DNA of 64,000 nucleotides from Asanoa iriomotensis. GTDB taxonomy: Bacteria; Actinomycetota; Actinomycetes; Mycobacteriales; Micromonosporaceae. The DNA is taken from positions 1-64,000 of the forward strand of contig NZ_BONC01000010.1 in assembly GCF_016862515.1 (NCBI RefSeq), written 5' to 3'. Position 1 is the first letter of the stretch; every line of letters begins with the position of its first letter. Below are positions 35,663 through 44,654 of the stretch, one piece after another. Made by a program: the position numbers and the translations under genes. The notes below the pieces were generated by a model. It saw only the letters and a list, made by a program, of their open reading frames with translations. It made no database searches and was not told where the DNA came from.

Positions 35663-36615
35663 CGGTGCGGGAAAGCGCCGAGGCGCCGACGGCCGTGACG
35701 GCCGCCGGCGCCCCGCCGCGTGCGACACCCCGACCCAAGCGCCGGCGCCCCTCACCGGGGTGGCTCTACGTCGCGCCGGCGCTCGCGGTCTTCGCCGTGT
35801 TCGTGGCGTACCCGATCGTCGAGACCATCCGCTCCAGCTTCTACGACTTCGACGGCGTGTCGCCGATCCGCGACTGGGTCGGGCTCGACAACTACACCGA
35901 GATGCTGGGCGGCCTCGATCCCTACTTCTGGAAGGCGGTCACGAACACTCTTTTGTGGACAGTGGTGACCGTGCCCGTGCAGCTTGCATTAGGGCTGGGC
36001 TTCGCGGTCCTGCTCGACGGTGCGCTGCGCGGAAAGGTGGTCTACCGGGCCGTCTTCTTCCTGCCGGCGGTGCTCTCGTCGGCCGTCATCGCGTTCGCCT
36101 GGGGCTGGGTCTTCAACCCCGACGAGGGCGTCGCCACGCGGGTGATCAGGGCCGTCGGCGGCACCGGGCAGGGCTGGCTCGCCGACCCGGGCACCGCGAT
36201 CTGGGCCGCGTTCGGGGTCAGCGCCTGGCGCTACTCCGGGCTGTTCATGCTCTTCTACCTGGCGGCCATCCAGATGATCCCGCGCGACCTGTACGAGTCG
36301 GCGACGATCGACGGCGCCTCGTGGTGGCAACGCGTGCGGCGCATCACCGTCCCGCAGCTTCGCCCGATGACCGTGCTCCTGACGCTCTTCGGCGTGATCG
36401 GCGCGTTCCGTGAGTTCGAGGTGGTCTACATCCTCACCCGAGGCGGCCCCGCCCACGCGACGGACCTGCTCTCCATCCAGATCTTCGACCAGGCCTTCGA
36501 CCTCTCGCGGCCGGGATACGCCGCGGCGATCGCCACCGCGCTGCTCGTGCTGACCGCCGTCTGTGCCGTGGTCCTGCTGCGCCTGATGAGCTGGGCGAAT
36601 CGGAGCGTCCAGTGA
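35659..36615 (+). CDS. Sugar ABC transporter permease, MalF type
   Basis: This 318-residue inner-membrane permease has six transmembrane segments after a Pro/Arg-rich N-terminus. The EAA loop that docks with the ATPase reads YESATIDGASWWQRVRRITVPQL. It overlaps the binding-protein gene by 4 bases and forms a heterodimer with the next permease. Substrate specificity comes from the binding protein. Confidence 0.94.
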   Translation: MTVRESAEAPTAVTAAGAPPRATPRPKRRRPSPGWLYVAPALAVFAVFVAYPIVETIRSSFYDFDGVSPIRDWVGLDNYTEMLGGLDPYFWKAVTNTLLWTVVTVPVQLALGLGFAVLLDGALRGKVVYRAVFFLPAVLSSAVIAFAWGWVFNPDEGVATRVIRAVGGTGQGWLADPGTAIWAAFGVSAWRYSGLFMLFYLAAIQMIPRDLYESATIDGASWWQRVRRITVPQLRPMTVLLTLFGVIGAFREFEVVYILTRGGPAHATDLLSIQIFDQAFDLSRPGYAAAIATALLVLTAVCAVVLLRLMSWANRSVQ

Positions 36616-37445
36616 CCGCCGCACCGAGCCGCGTCGCCCGCGACCGGATCGGCTGGTCGCACCTCGCTCTGGTGCCGCTCGCGGCGCTCTGGCTCCTGCC
36701 GATCGCGTTGCTGCTCAACGGCGCCCTGCGCGCGGACACGGCCGACATCTTCAGCGTCTCGCCGACCGGTCTGACACTCGACAACCTGATCTCGGTGTGG
36801 CGCGAGACCGATCTGCTGCGGATGTTCGTCAACAGCACCATCGTCACCCTGGGCTCGGTGGTCGCCGTCGTCGCGATCGGCTCACTCGCCGGTTTCGGCC
36901 TGGCTTACTACAAGTTCCGCGGCTCCGGCGTGGTGCTGCTGGTGCTGCTCTCCGGCATCATGCTCGCGCCGGCCGCCATCATCGTGCCGCTCTACGAACT
37001 CGTCGTCGACCTCGGCCTGCTCAACAGCTACGGGGCCCTCGTGGGTCCGTACACCGCGCTGGGTCTCGCCGCCTCGGTTCTCTTGTATCGCAACGCCTTC
37101 CTCGCGCTGCCGGTGGAACTGCGTGAAGCGGCCAGCCTCGACGGTGCCGGCAGCTTCCGGATCTTCGCCCGGATGTACCTGCCGCTGGCCCGGACCGCGA
37201 CCGTCACGATCGCCATCCTGCAGGGACTCGCGGCCTGGAACGACTACATCCTCGCCCTGCTGTTCATGACCGACGGCAGGCACGAGACGGTCCAGCTCGC
37301 CTTCATCGCCTTCCAGGGCCAGTACTTCTCATCGTTGCCCAAACAGTTCGCGGTCATGGCGATCGTCATGCTGCCCGTAATGATCGTCTTCCTCGTCGCG
37401 CAACGCGCCTTCGTCAGCGGCCTCTCGGCCGGTGCCGTCAAGTAA
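36612..37445 (+). CDS. Sugar ABC transporter permease, MalG type
   Basis: This 277-residue permease has six transmembrane segments and the EAA loop LREAASLDGAGSFRIFARMYLPL. The GTG start overlaps the previous stop by 4 bases. It pairs with the MalF-type permease to import an oligosaccharide that the next two gene products can cleave inside the cell. Confidence 0.94.
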   Translation: MTAAPSRVARDRIGWSHLALVPLAALWLLPIALLLNGALRADTADIFSVSPTGLTLDNLISVWRETDLLRMFVNSTIVTLGSVVAVVAIGSLAGFGLAYYKFRGSGVVLLVLLSGIMLAPAAIIVPLYELVVDLGLLNSYGALVGPYTALGLAASVLLYRNAFLALPVELREAASLDGAGSFRIFARMYLPLARTATVTIAILQGLAAWNDYILALLFMTDGRHETVQLAFIAFQGQYFSSLPKQFAVMAIVMLPVMIVFLVAQRAFVSGLSAGAVK

Positions 37446-37462
37446 CCAGCGGGAGGCAACAC

Positions 37463-39064
37463 GTGGACTGGAACCAACTCGGCGTCGTCGAGGCGGTGAG
37501 CGGCGGGACGGATCCCGCCGCCGATCCCGGCGCCTGCCGGGTGACCACGCCCGGCGGTGCCGCTCTGGACGTGGCAGCCTTCGTCGACGCGGACGGACGG
37601 CGCCACGCCCGCGCCCGCAACACCGGCGCCGGCCGCTACGAGTTCGTCTTCGACGACGCGACCGTGACCGTCGACGCGCCCGCGCCGCCGCCGCGCAACG
37701 ACGTGACCGCCCGCCCGGGCGAGCGGCACCTGCGACTGGAGCGCACCGGAGCGCCGTTCCTCTGGGTCGCCGACACCTGGTGGTACGCGTTCAGCGACCG
37801 CGCCACCGACGAGGGCTTCGCCGATCTGCTCGAGCGACGCCGGCAACAGGGCTTCACGGCCGTCCAGCTCGTCGCCGGCCTCTATCCGGAGACCACCGGT
37901 TTCACTCCACAGGCCGCGACCGGCGGACGGTGGTCGTGGACGGCTGACTACGGACATCCGGACCCGCGCTGGTGGGACGCGGCCGACGAGCGCATCGCGG
38001 CCATCGTGACGGCCGGTCTCACCCCGGCGGTCGTCGGTGCCTGGAGCTATTACCTGCTCGACCTCGGCGACGAGCGGATGCGCCGGCACTGGCGGGAGGT
38101 GATCGCCCGCTGGAGCGCGCTGCCGGTGGTCTGGTGCGTCGCCGGCGAGGTCGGCCTGCCGCACTACGACGAGCTGTTCGCCGACGACATCGCCGACCGC
38201 GTCGAGGACCTGCTGACCCGGTGGGCCGCCATCGGGGCCGAGGTGCGCAAGCTCGACCCGTACGGTCGTCCGCTCACCTACCACCCGTGCCCGGCCTTCG
38301 AACACCACACCTCGCTCGACGCGATCGGCGACCGGGCCGAGCTCGACTTCGTGTGGATGCAGACCGGCCACGCCGACCGGGGCTCGGTCCTGCCGTCGTT
38401 GCGCGCGCTGGCTCGGGCCCGGGCGGCCGATCCGCCGGTGCCGGTGGTCAACTCGGAGGTCTGCTACGAGGGGATCGCCGCGGGGTCGCCGGCCACTCTC
38501 CAGCGCATGCTCTTCTGGTCACACCTGCTCAGCGGCGCGGCCGGCCACACCTACGGCGCGCAGGGCATGTGGGCCTTCGCGCAGGGCCGACCGGACGACC
38601 CCGGTCACGTGTGGGGCGAGGTCGACTGGGCGACCGCTGCACTCCTGCCCGGCGCGGAGCAGACCGGCCTCGCCGGTCGCCTGCTCGCCGGCCGAGGATC
38701 GCGCTGGTGGGAGTACGAGGCGATGCCGGACGGCGTCGTGCCCGCCACCGACGCGGAGCACCCCTTCCTGCCCTACTGCGCCGGCACGGCGGGCGAGCGG
38801 GTGGTCTACGTGCCGGCCAACAGCCTGCGCGACCCCAGCATCGGCATCTCGGTGGAGCTGCGGCGGCTCTCGCTGCGGGACCTGACGCCGGGCCGCTGGA
38901 CGGTCGACGTGGTCAACCCGCGCACCGGCGAGACGCTCGTGACGCATCGGGCCCGGGTCGACGGCACGGGGGAATGGGAACTGCCGGCGACACATTTCGC
39001 CACGGCGCTCCCGACATTCGAGGACTGGTTGCTGATCTGCCGTATGGAGGGCGACGCGTCATGA
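37463..39064 (+). CDS. DUF4038 apiosidase-like glycoside hydrolase
   Basis: This 533-residue protein shows the DUF4038 (apiosidase-like, GH140-related) TIM barrel: RTGAPFLWVADTWWYAF near residue 95, then acidic candidates E229 (CVAGEVG) and E332 (VNSEVCYEG), the usual general acid and nucleophile positions of the clan. The C-terminus has a beta-sandwich ending in the block DLTPGRWTVDVVNPRTGE. No signal peptide is present, so cleavage is cytoplasmic, after import. GH140 members release apiose from rhamnogalacturonan II; that exact substrate is inference. GGGAGG precedes the GTG start. Confidence 0.82.
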   Translation: MDWNQLGVVEAVSGGTDPAADPGACRVTTPGGAALDVAAFVDADGRRHARARNTGAGRYEFVFDDATVTVDAPAPPPRNDVTARPGERHLRLERTGAPFLWVADTWWYAFSDRATDEGFADLLERRRQQGFTAVQLVAGLYPETTGFTPQAATGGRWSWTADYGHPDPRWWDAADERIAAIVTAGLTPAVVGAWSYYLLDLGDERMRRHWREVIARWSALPVVWCVAGEVGLPHYDELFADDIADRVEDLLTRWAAIGAEVRKLDPYGRPLTYHPCPAFEHHTSLDAIGDRAELDFVWMQTGHADRGSVLPSLRALARARAADPPVPVVNSEVCYEGIAAGSPATLQRMLFWSHLLSGAAGHTYGAQGMWAFAQGRPDDPGHVWGEVDWATAALLPGAEQTGLAGRLLAGRGSRWWEYEAMPDGVVPATDAEHPFLPYCAGTAGERVVYVPANSLRDPSIGISVELRRLSLRDLTPGRWTVDVVNPRTGETLVTHRARVDGTGEWELPATHFATALPTFEDWLLICRMEGDAS

Positions 39065-41874
39065 CACGGCTGGGAATGGACGAGCTGGGCTGGCGGCCGG
39101 TGGACCACGAGACGGGCGACGGCGAGAGCCGGGTGACGGCCGGCGAGACGGTGCTCGCGCTGCGCTGGCCGCGGCTGGTGGTGGCAGCGCCCGAGGAGCA
39201 GAGCCACATCGCGCAGTGGCGGCTGATCCCGGGCGGCTCGCTCGCCGACCGCACCGACGAGGAGGCTGGGCTGCGCGCCGGCTATTTCGAAACCGATCTG
39301 GACGACACCACCTGGTACGCCGCGTCGCGGGTCAACGAGGTCGGCTTCGGCTTTCCCACCTGGGAGGGCGAGTCCTACGCCGGATACCTCTGGTACCGCA
39401 CGCGAATCGCCCGCCCGGCCGGGAACGGCCCGCTCGCGGTGACGCTGGGTTCACCGCTGGAGCGGCGGCGGCTCGCCTGGCGCGTCTTCGCCGACGGCGC
39501 CGAGGTCACCGCGCGACCGGTGGAGGCCGGCATGGTCACCGTCGACCTTCCCGACGGCGACGACGACCTGCTGATCGCCGTGCAGTTGCGCGTCGAGCCG
39601 GTCTTCGGTGCCGACCGGGTCCGTGAGCGCGAGGGCTGGCGCAGCGTCGACAAGTACTGCTACCAGACCGTGCACCGGGCCGGCGCCTTTACCGTCCTCG
39701 ATGCGGTCGACGCGGTGCGGGACGCCGACCGGCTCACCCTGACGTATCCAGGCGGTGTCACTGCGACCGTCACCTACGAGGCCACCGACGACCTCGTGCG
39801 CCAGCGGTTGACGCTGGCCGGCGACGGACCGTGGATCTCCCAGGTGCTCCTCGCCGAGCAGGCCGTCGACGGCGCCGACTACCACGCGGAAGGCGCCTGG
39901 GCGCTGTGGGGCCGCCACTTCCAGGCCGCCACCCACCCTGCCGCGGTGACCTATCGCGGCGAGTCCGGGCCGGTCAGCGCGTTCTGGCCCGGCCGGCGGA
40001 TCGGCGCCGGCCGGGAGCTGTCCGCGCCGGACGTCGTGGTCGGCATCGGCCCGACGGACAGCGGCGAGGCCAACGTCCGCGCCGTCTTCGAGCGGATCGG
40101 CCGCGAGCGGACGCCGTACCGGATCTACGACCCCTATGGCTGGTACCAGATCTCGCACGCGAACGAGCCGAAGATCGAGCTCAGCGACGCGATGATGGGC
40201 GACATCGACTCGCTCGTCGACCGGCTCGCCGGCGCCGGCGCCACATTCGACGCGATCTCTCTCGACTGCGGCTGGAACGACCCCGACGACCTGGCCAGGT
40301 TCAACCCGGCCACCTTCGCCGACGGCCCGGCCTCGGTGCAGGCCACGGTCAAGCGGCACGGCCTCGATCTCATCCTGTGGGTGTCGCCGAGCGACGGCGC
40401 CCGCGCGTTCCGCCACGAGATCGGCCTGCACAACCCCGGCGTCGAGGCCGCGCTCGCCGGCAACGCGGCCTTCCCGTGGCGGCTGTGCCCGGCGGCCGAG
40501 CCGTGGCGGGCCCAGTTCCGCGACGCCCTGCTGCACCACGTGACCGTGACGGGCGCGACCGGGTTCAAGGTCGACGGCACGGAGCTCTGGTGCGTCAACC
40601 CGGCACATGACCACGCGTCCGGCATCCACAGCCTGTACGCGACCACCGAGGCGCTGATCGACACGTTCGAGGCGGTCATCGCGGCCGGCGGCCCGTTCCT
40701 GATGCTCTACTGGGGACTTCGCTCTCCCTGGTGGCTGCGTTACGGAGCCACGCTGTGGGAGCGCGACTACCTGGTCGAGGCGGCCGGTCCGTCCGGCGTA
40801 CCCGCCTGGAACGTGCGCCTCGGCGTGGCCTCGTCCCAGGACGTCGGCCAGCAGTCGTACTGGTCGACGATCCCGGCCCACCAGCAGGACTCCCTCGGGG
40901 TGTGGATCAGCACCACGCTGTGGGCCAGCCGGCAGGGCGCGGCGCAGTGGGAGGACGGGCAGGTCCTCGACGTCGCCCGTGGCTCGTTGCTCAACCAGGT
41001 CTGGGGCGACCTGCGGATGGCCGGCGACGACCGCCTCGCCGCGCAGTTCGCGCTCGAGGAGCGCCGCCGGCCCGAGCTCACCGGGTCCGGCCGTCCGGTC
41101 GGCCGGGCCTGGATCGACGAGGCGTACGGGTACGCCTGGTCCAGCGACGCCGGCACCTGGGTCGTGCTGTCCCGACCCGGAGCCACGGGCACGGTCGAGC
41201 TGGAGGTGCCCGCCGGACGGCGGGGTGTCCACCTCGACTACGTCACCGAGGGCGCCACCGCACGCGCGACCCTCGACGGCGGCGTGCTGCGGGTCGCGCA
41301 GTCGGGTGGCAGCGTGGCGGCGTTCTATCTGTCCACCGAGGACGGACCGGCCAGCGCCGGCGAGGAGCCGTTCGTCCCGTCGACCTACTCATGGACGCGG
41401 ACCGCGCAGCGCCGGGACGCGCCCGACGAGAACCGCGTCAAGGCCGCCTACCTCGGCCGGGCTCCGCAGATCGCGACCTGGATGAAGGGCGAGAACCCGG
41501 ACGAGCTGACGCTCGAGCGGATCCTGCCGTGCGTGCCGGCGGTCGACCGCACGCTGGAGACCGTCGAGCGGCAGTGGTCGGGCGAGGTCGAGGTCGACAC
41601 CGACCGGCGGTGCGCGGTCGTCACGTCGGCCGTCCGGGACGGCGCCGCCTGGCACCACGACCGCCTGCACGAGCTGGTCGACGTGCGCCTGGAGGTCGAC
41701 GGCACGCCCGTCGAGCCCGACCGGTGGCCGGACTTCCACCACGAGCAGGCCGGCAGCTGGTCGTCCGTCGTGGACACCTTCACGCTGCCGGCCGGGCGGC
41801 ACACCGTGCGGGCGACCGTGCGGACGCTGCTGCCCGACACGGTCGGATCCGTCACCCAACTGTGGGTGCGCTGA
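39061..41874 (+). CDS. GH36/melibiase-like intracellular glycosidase
   Basis: This 937-residue protein has an N-terminal beta-sandwich (jelly-roll) domain, a central barrel and C-terminal beta-domains. Barrel motifs resemble GH36/clan-D alpha-galactosidases: SLDCGWNDPDD (about 401), LILWVSPSDG (about 440) and GFKVDGTELW, where D505 matches the nucleophile of the KxD motif. The last 180 residues look like an accessory beta-sandwich. There is no signal peptide. The ATG overlaps the previous stop. It is longer than the usual 700-residue GH36 and somewhat divergent, so the sugar cleaved is unknown. Confidence 0.78.
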   Translation: MTRLGMDELGWRPVDHETGDGESRVTAGETVLALRWPRLVVAAPEEQSHIAQWRLIPGGSLADRTDEEAGLRAGYFETDLDDTTWYAASRVNEVGFGFPTWEGESYAGYLWYRTRIARPAGNGPLAVTLGSPLERRRLAWRVFADGAEVTARPVEAGMVTVDLPDGDDDLLIAVQLRVEPVFGADRVREREGWRSVDKYCYQTVHRAGAFTVLDAVDAVRDADRLTLTYPGGVTATVTYEATDDLVRQRLTLAGDGPWISQVLLAEQAVDGADYHAEGAWALWGRHFQAATHPAAVTYRGESGPVSAFWPGRRIGAGRELSAPDVVVGIGPTDSGEANVRAVFERIGRERTPYRIYDPYGWYQISHANEPKIELSDAMMGDIDSLVDRLAGAGATFDAISLDCGWNDPDDLARFNPATFADGPASVQATVKRHGLDLILWVSPSDGARAFRHEIGLHNPGVEAALAGNAAFPWRLCPAAEPWRAQFRDALLHHVTVTGATGFKVDGTELWCVNPAHDHASGIHSLYATTEALIDTFEAVIAAGGPFLMLYWGLRSPWWLRYGATLWERDYLVEAAGPSGVPAWNVRLGVASSQDVGQQSYWSTIPAHQQDSLGVWISTTLWASRQGAAQWEDGQVLDVARGSLLNQVWGDLRMAGDDRLAAQFALEERRRPELTGSGRPVGRAWIDEAYGYAWSSDAGTWVVLSRPGATGTVELEVPAGRRGVHLDYVTEGATARATLDGGVLRVAQSGGSVAAFYLSTEDGPASAGEEPFVPSTYSWTRTAQRRDAPDENRVKAAYLGRAPQIATWMKGENPDELTLERILPCVPAVDRTLETVERQWSGEVEVDTDRRCAVVTSAVRDGAAWHHDRLHELVDVRLEVDGTPVEPDRWPDFHHEQAGSWSSVVDTFTLPAGRHTVRATVRTLLPDTVGSVTQLWVR

Positions 41875-42194
41875 TGGAACGCGTCGCCTTCATCCTCAAC
41901 GTCCGGCCGGACGCCGTCGACGAGTACCGCCGCCGGCACGCCGCGGTGTGGCCCGACATGCGATCGGCGCTCGCGCAGGCGGGCTGGCACAACTACAGCC
42001 TCTTCCTGCGCCCCGACGGCCTGGCCGTCGGCTATCTGGAGTCGCCGGACTTCGAGGGCTCGCTGCGACACATGGACGGCCTGGCCGTCAACGAACGGTG
42101 GCAGGCCGAGATGGCGCCATTGGTCCTGCGTCCCGACGGGCGCCGGGCGGACGAGTCGCTGCACCGCCTCCCCGAGATCTTCCACCTCGATTGA
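41874..42194 (+). CDS. L-rhamnose mutarotase-like protein
   Basis: This 106-residue protein is a RhaM/DUF718 family member. Conserved features are VRPDAVDEYRRRHAAVWPDM at the N-terminus, with the catalytic histidine in RRHAAVWP, WHNYSLFLR in the middle and NERWQAEM. RhaM interconverts alpha and beta L-rhamnopyranose. Its start overlaps the previous TGA by one base. It is the strongest hint that the imported sugar includes L-rhamnose or a similar 6-deoxy sugar. Confidence 0.92.
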   Translation: MERVAFILNVRPDAVDEYRRRHAAVWPDMRSALAQAGWHNYSLFLRPDGLAVGYLESPDFEGSLRHMDGLAVNERWQAEMAPLVLRPDGRRADESLHRLPEIFHLD

Positions 42195-42946
42195 CGTCCG
42201 CGAAGGAGGTGACGGCCGTCGTCACCGGCGCGTCGGGCACGATCGGCGGAGCCATCGCGGTCGCACTCGCGGCCGCGGGGTGTCCGGTGGTCGCGCTCGG
42301 CCGCGACGACGAGCGGCTGGCCGCGCTGGCCGCCGGGATCACCGCGGCCGGCGGCGCCTGCACCACCGTGGCGGCGGAGTTGGCCGGACGGGCGCTCCCG
42401 GTCGGGCGGGTCGTCCTGGTCAACGCGGCCGGCGTGCACGGACCGTTGGCACCGGTGGCCGAGGTCGCGGTCGAGGAGTGGGACCGGGTCATCGGTGTCA
42501 ACCTGCTCGCCGCGGTCGCCCGCACCCGTGCCGTGCTGCCCGGAATGCTCGCCTCGGGCTGGGGCCGGATCGTCAACGTCTCCTCGGCGGCCGGCGTCGC
42601 GCCGGCCGGGCGGTTCAACGCGCCCTATGCCACCAGCAAGGCCGCGCTCAACCGTTTCACCGCGCACGTCGCCGCCGAGGTCGCCGGCACGGGCGTGACG
42701 GCACACGCGCTGCATCCCGGCGACGTGGTCTCCCGGATGCACGGTGACATCGCGCGGCAGGCCGCGGCCGTGCCGCGACTGGCCGGGTACGCCACCTGGG
42801 CCCGGCAGACCAGCGCGCACGGCGACGATCCGCGAGCCGCTGGCCGGGCCGTCGTCCGGCTGCTCGACGACGCCTACGCGCACCGGGTCAACGGCTGGTT
42901 CCTGTGGCCGGACGGCGACCGGCGGACTCCGTTCCCCCTGGGTTGA
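42191..42946 (+). CDS. SDR-family sugar/sugar-acid dehydrogenase (second copy)
   Basis: This 251-residue short-chain dehydrogenase has TGASGTIG, NAAG, S131/S132 (NVSSAAG), Y146 and K150 (YATSK) and an HPGDVVSRM loop. I chose a TTG that overlaps the previous stop (TTGA); a GTG six codons later lies inside an AAGGAGG sequence and is less likely. It is paralogous to the other SDR but clearly diverged, so the pair may carry out two oxidation steps of one route. Confidence 0.9.
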   Translation: MTSAKEVTAVVTGASGTIGGAIAVALAAAGCPVVALGRDDERLAALAAGITAAGGACTTVAAELAGRALPVGRVVLVNAAGVHGPLAPVAEVAVEEWDRVIGVNLLAAVARTRAVLPGMLASGWGRIVNVSSAAGVAPAGRFNAPYATSKAALNRFTAHVAAEVAGTGVTAHALHPGDVVSRMHGDIARQAAAVPRLAGYATWARQTSAHGDDPRAAGRAVVRLLDDAYAHRVNGWFLWPDGDRRTPFPLG

Positions 42947-42952
42947 CGGCGC

Positions 42953-43759
42953 TCAGCCCAGCAGGCGGCGCGCCCGCAGCGCCACGGCCTCGTCGACCAT
43001 CCGACCCTGGCCGTCCACCGTGACCCCGTCTCCCGACCGCTCCAGCCTGGCGAGCACGTCGCGGGCCTCGGCCAGCTCGGCGTCGGTCGGCGTGAAAACC
43101 TCGTTGGCGATCGCCACCTGTCTCGGATGGACACACGCCCGCCCCCAGAAGCCGCGCCGGCGCAGGCGTTGCGTGGAACGCCGGAACAGGTCGTCGTCGG
43201 CGAGGTGGACGTCGACCGGAGCCGGTGGTGGGCGCAGCCGCGCCGCCGCACTCACGAGGACGATCTGGGCGCGGTAGGCGTCGAGCTCGTCCCCGTCCGA
43301 CGGGCGCAGGCCCAGATCCGCGGCCAGGTCGACCTCGCCGAGCTGGAGGAGCCGCACACCGCGCACGCGCGCGATCTCCTCGGCCCGCAGGACGCCGGCC
43401 GCCGACTCGATCAACGGCATGAGGCCCACGTCGCGACCGGCGAACAGCTCGGCAACCTGTCGGACGTCGTCGGCCGAGTCGCACTTCGCCAGGCATACGC
43501 CGGCCACGTTCGGCGCTTCGCGCACCAACGCGAGGTCTGCCGGGCGGTGGGCGCCGGCGTTCACGCGTACCCAGATCTCGATGTCGTGCGGTGCGGACCG
43601 GGCCAACCATCCTGCGACGCACTCCCGGGCGGCGGCTTTCCGGTGCGGCCCCACGGCGTCCTCCAAGTCGACGATGACGGCGTCGGCGCCGCACGATAGT
43701 GACTTGTCGAGCTTCGCGGGCTGGTCGCCGGGAACGTAGAGAAAGCTGCGGACCGTCAT
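42953..43759 (-). CDS. CitE-like (HpcH/HpaI) lyase
   Basis: This 268-residue protein belongs to the CitE family of aldolases/acyl-CoA lyases. It has RSFLYVPGDQPAKLDKS near the start, VIVDLEDAVGPHRK (metal and substrate region), MPLIESAAGVL and a metal-binding LGEVDLAADLG. The family includes citramalyl-CoA lyase, malyl-CoA lyase and citrate-lyase beta subunit. Its start overlaps the end of the upstream hydratase gene by 4 bases. Together they could convert a mesaconyl-CoA-type compound into acetyl-CoA and pyruvate. Substrate assignment is inference. Confidence 0.9.
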   Translation of the reverse strand: MTVRSFLYVPGDQPAKLDKSLSCGADAVIVDLEDAVGPHRKAAARECVAGWLARSAPHDIEIWVRVNAGAHRPADLALVREAPNVAGVCLAKCDSADDVRQVAELFAGRDVGLMPLIESAAGVLRAEEIARVRGVRLLQLGEVDLAADLGLRPSDGDELDAYRAQIVLVSAAARLRPPPAPVDVHLADDDLFRRSTQRLRRRGFWGRACVHPRQVAIANEVFTPTDAELAEARDVLARLERSGDGVTVDGQGRMVDEAVALRARRLLG

Positions 43760-44562
43760 CGGGTCGCCGTGGCCGACATGGTCCGGACCCCGGCCGCGAA
43801 CGCCGCGAGCTCGATGTCGCCGGGGCCGCGGCGACGAGCCCTCAGGACCAGATCGGCGGAGTCGTACGCCGGTGCGCAGGCGCGGTAGCGGAAGCGGCGG
43901 ACGGGCCCGCCCGCGACGGCGCCGGCCAGCCGCACCAGCAGGACCGCCTGCAGCGGGCCGTGCACCACCAGGCCCGGATAGCCTTCCGCGGCCGCGTAGT
44001 CCCTGTCGTAATGAATCCGGTGGGCGTTGTAGGTGAGCGCGGAGAACCGGAAGAGCACCGTCGGGTCGACCGGGACGGTGCGTTCGACGTCCCAGCCACC
44101 GGCCGGCTCGGCCTCGCCGGCTCGCGTCGATCCCGCCGGCCGGCGGTAGACGAGATCGGTCCGCTCGCGGAGCCTGCCGGTCGCGGACCGGACGACGGCA
44201 TGCGTCGTCACGAACGTCAGCTCGCCGGTGCGACCGGACTTGACCTGGACGTCGCTCACCGTGGTGGTCCGTTCGAGGGGCTCGCCGACGCGTACGCCCG
44301 CGTCGATGTCGAGTTCGCCGCCGGCGTGCATGCGGCGCAGGCCGGGCATCGGCGGCAGGAGACCGCTGGCGGGGTGGCCGTCTTCGCCAAGGTCACGTTG
44401 CCGGGCACGGGGGAAGAAGGCCAGCCAGTGCCAGAGCGGCGGAAGCTCGTCGCCGTCGGCGGGCGGCTCACCGCCGTCGTCGTCGAGGAGGTCGTGGAGC
44501 GCCCGGGCCGCCGAAGCGGAGACGGTCTCGACACGGTGCTCGACACCGTCGAGGCTGATCAA
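43756..44562 (-). CDS. Mesaconyl-CoA/3-methylfumaryl-CoA hydratase-like protein
   Basis: This 268-residue protein has a hot-dog hydratase layout: an N-terminal degenerate half and a C-terminal MaoC-like half with RIHYDRDYAAAEGYPGLVVHGPLQAVLL, whose D and H match the hydratase catalytic pair. Length and domain order match FAS1-like dehydratase/mesaconyl-C4-CoA hydratase. The TTG start lies 66 bases from an operator-like palindrome. It is followed by the CitE-like lyase in the same operon. Confidence 0.88.
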   Translation of the reverse strand: MISLDGVEHRVETVSASAARALHDLLDDDGGEPPADGDELPPLWHWLAFFPRARQRDLGEDGHPASGLLPPMPGLRRMHAGGELDIDAGVRVGEPLERTTTVSDVQVKSGRTGELTFVTTHAVVRSATGRLRERTDLVYRRPAGSTRAGEAEPAGGWDVERTVPVDPTVLFRFSALTYNAHRIHYDRDYAAAEGYPGLVVHGPLQAVLLVRLAGAVAGGPVRRFRYRACAPAYDSADLVLRARRRGPGDIELAAFAAGVRTMSATATR

Positions 44563-44629
44563 GACGCGCTCCTTCGTGCGGGGGACGTCGCGACCTCAGC
44601 GTAGGCAACGCCTGACGACCAGCGCAAGT

Positions 44630-44647
44630 AACGTTTCCAGAAACGTA
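44630..44647. promoter_or_regulatory. Operator-like site e (LacI-type) upstream of the hydratase-lyase unit
   Basis: AACGTTTCCAGAAACGTA is nearly perfectly symmetric (7 of 9 pairs) and nearly identical to site d1 read from the other strand. It lies 68 bases upstream of the hydratase start on the minus strand. Confidence 0.72.
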
Positions 44648-44654
44648 TCCGGAT

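Noticed and set aside
37972..39060. N-terminal extension of the GH36-like gene to 1300 residues
   Set aside because: The extension lies inside the DUF4038 gene in a different frame and is low-complexity. An ATG overlapping the DUF4038 stop is the coherent start.
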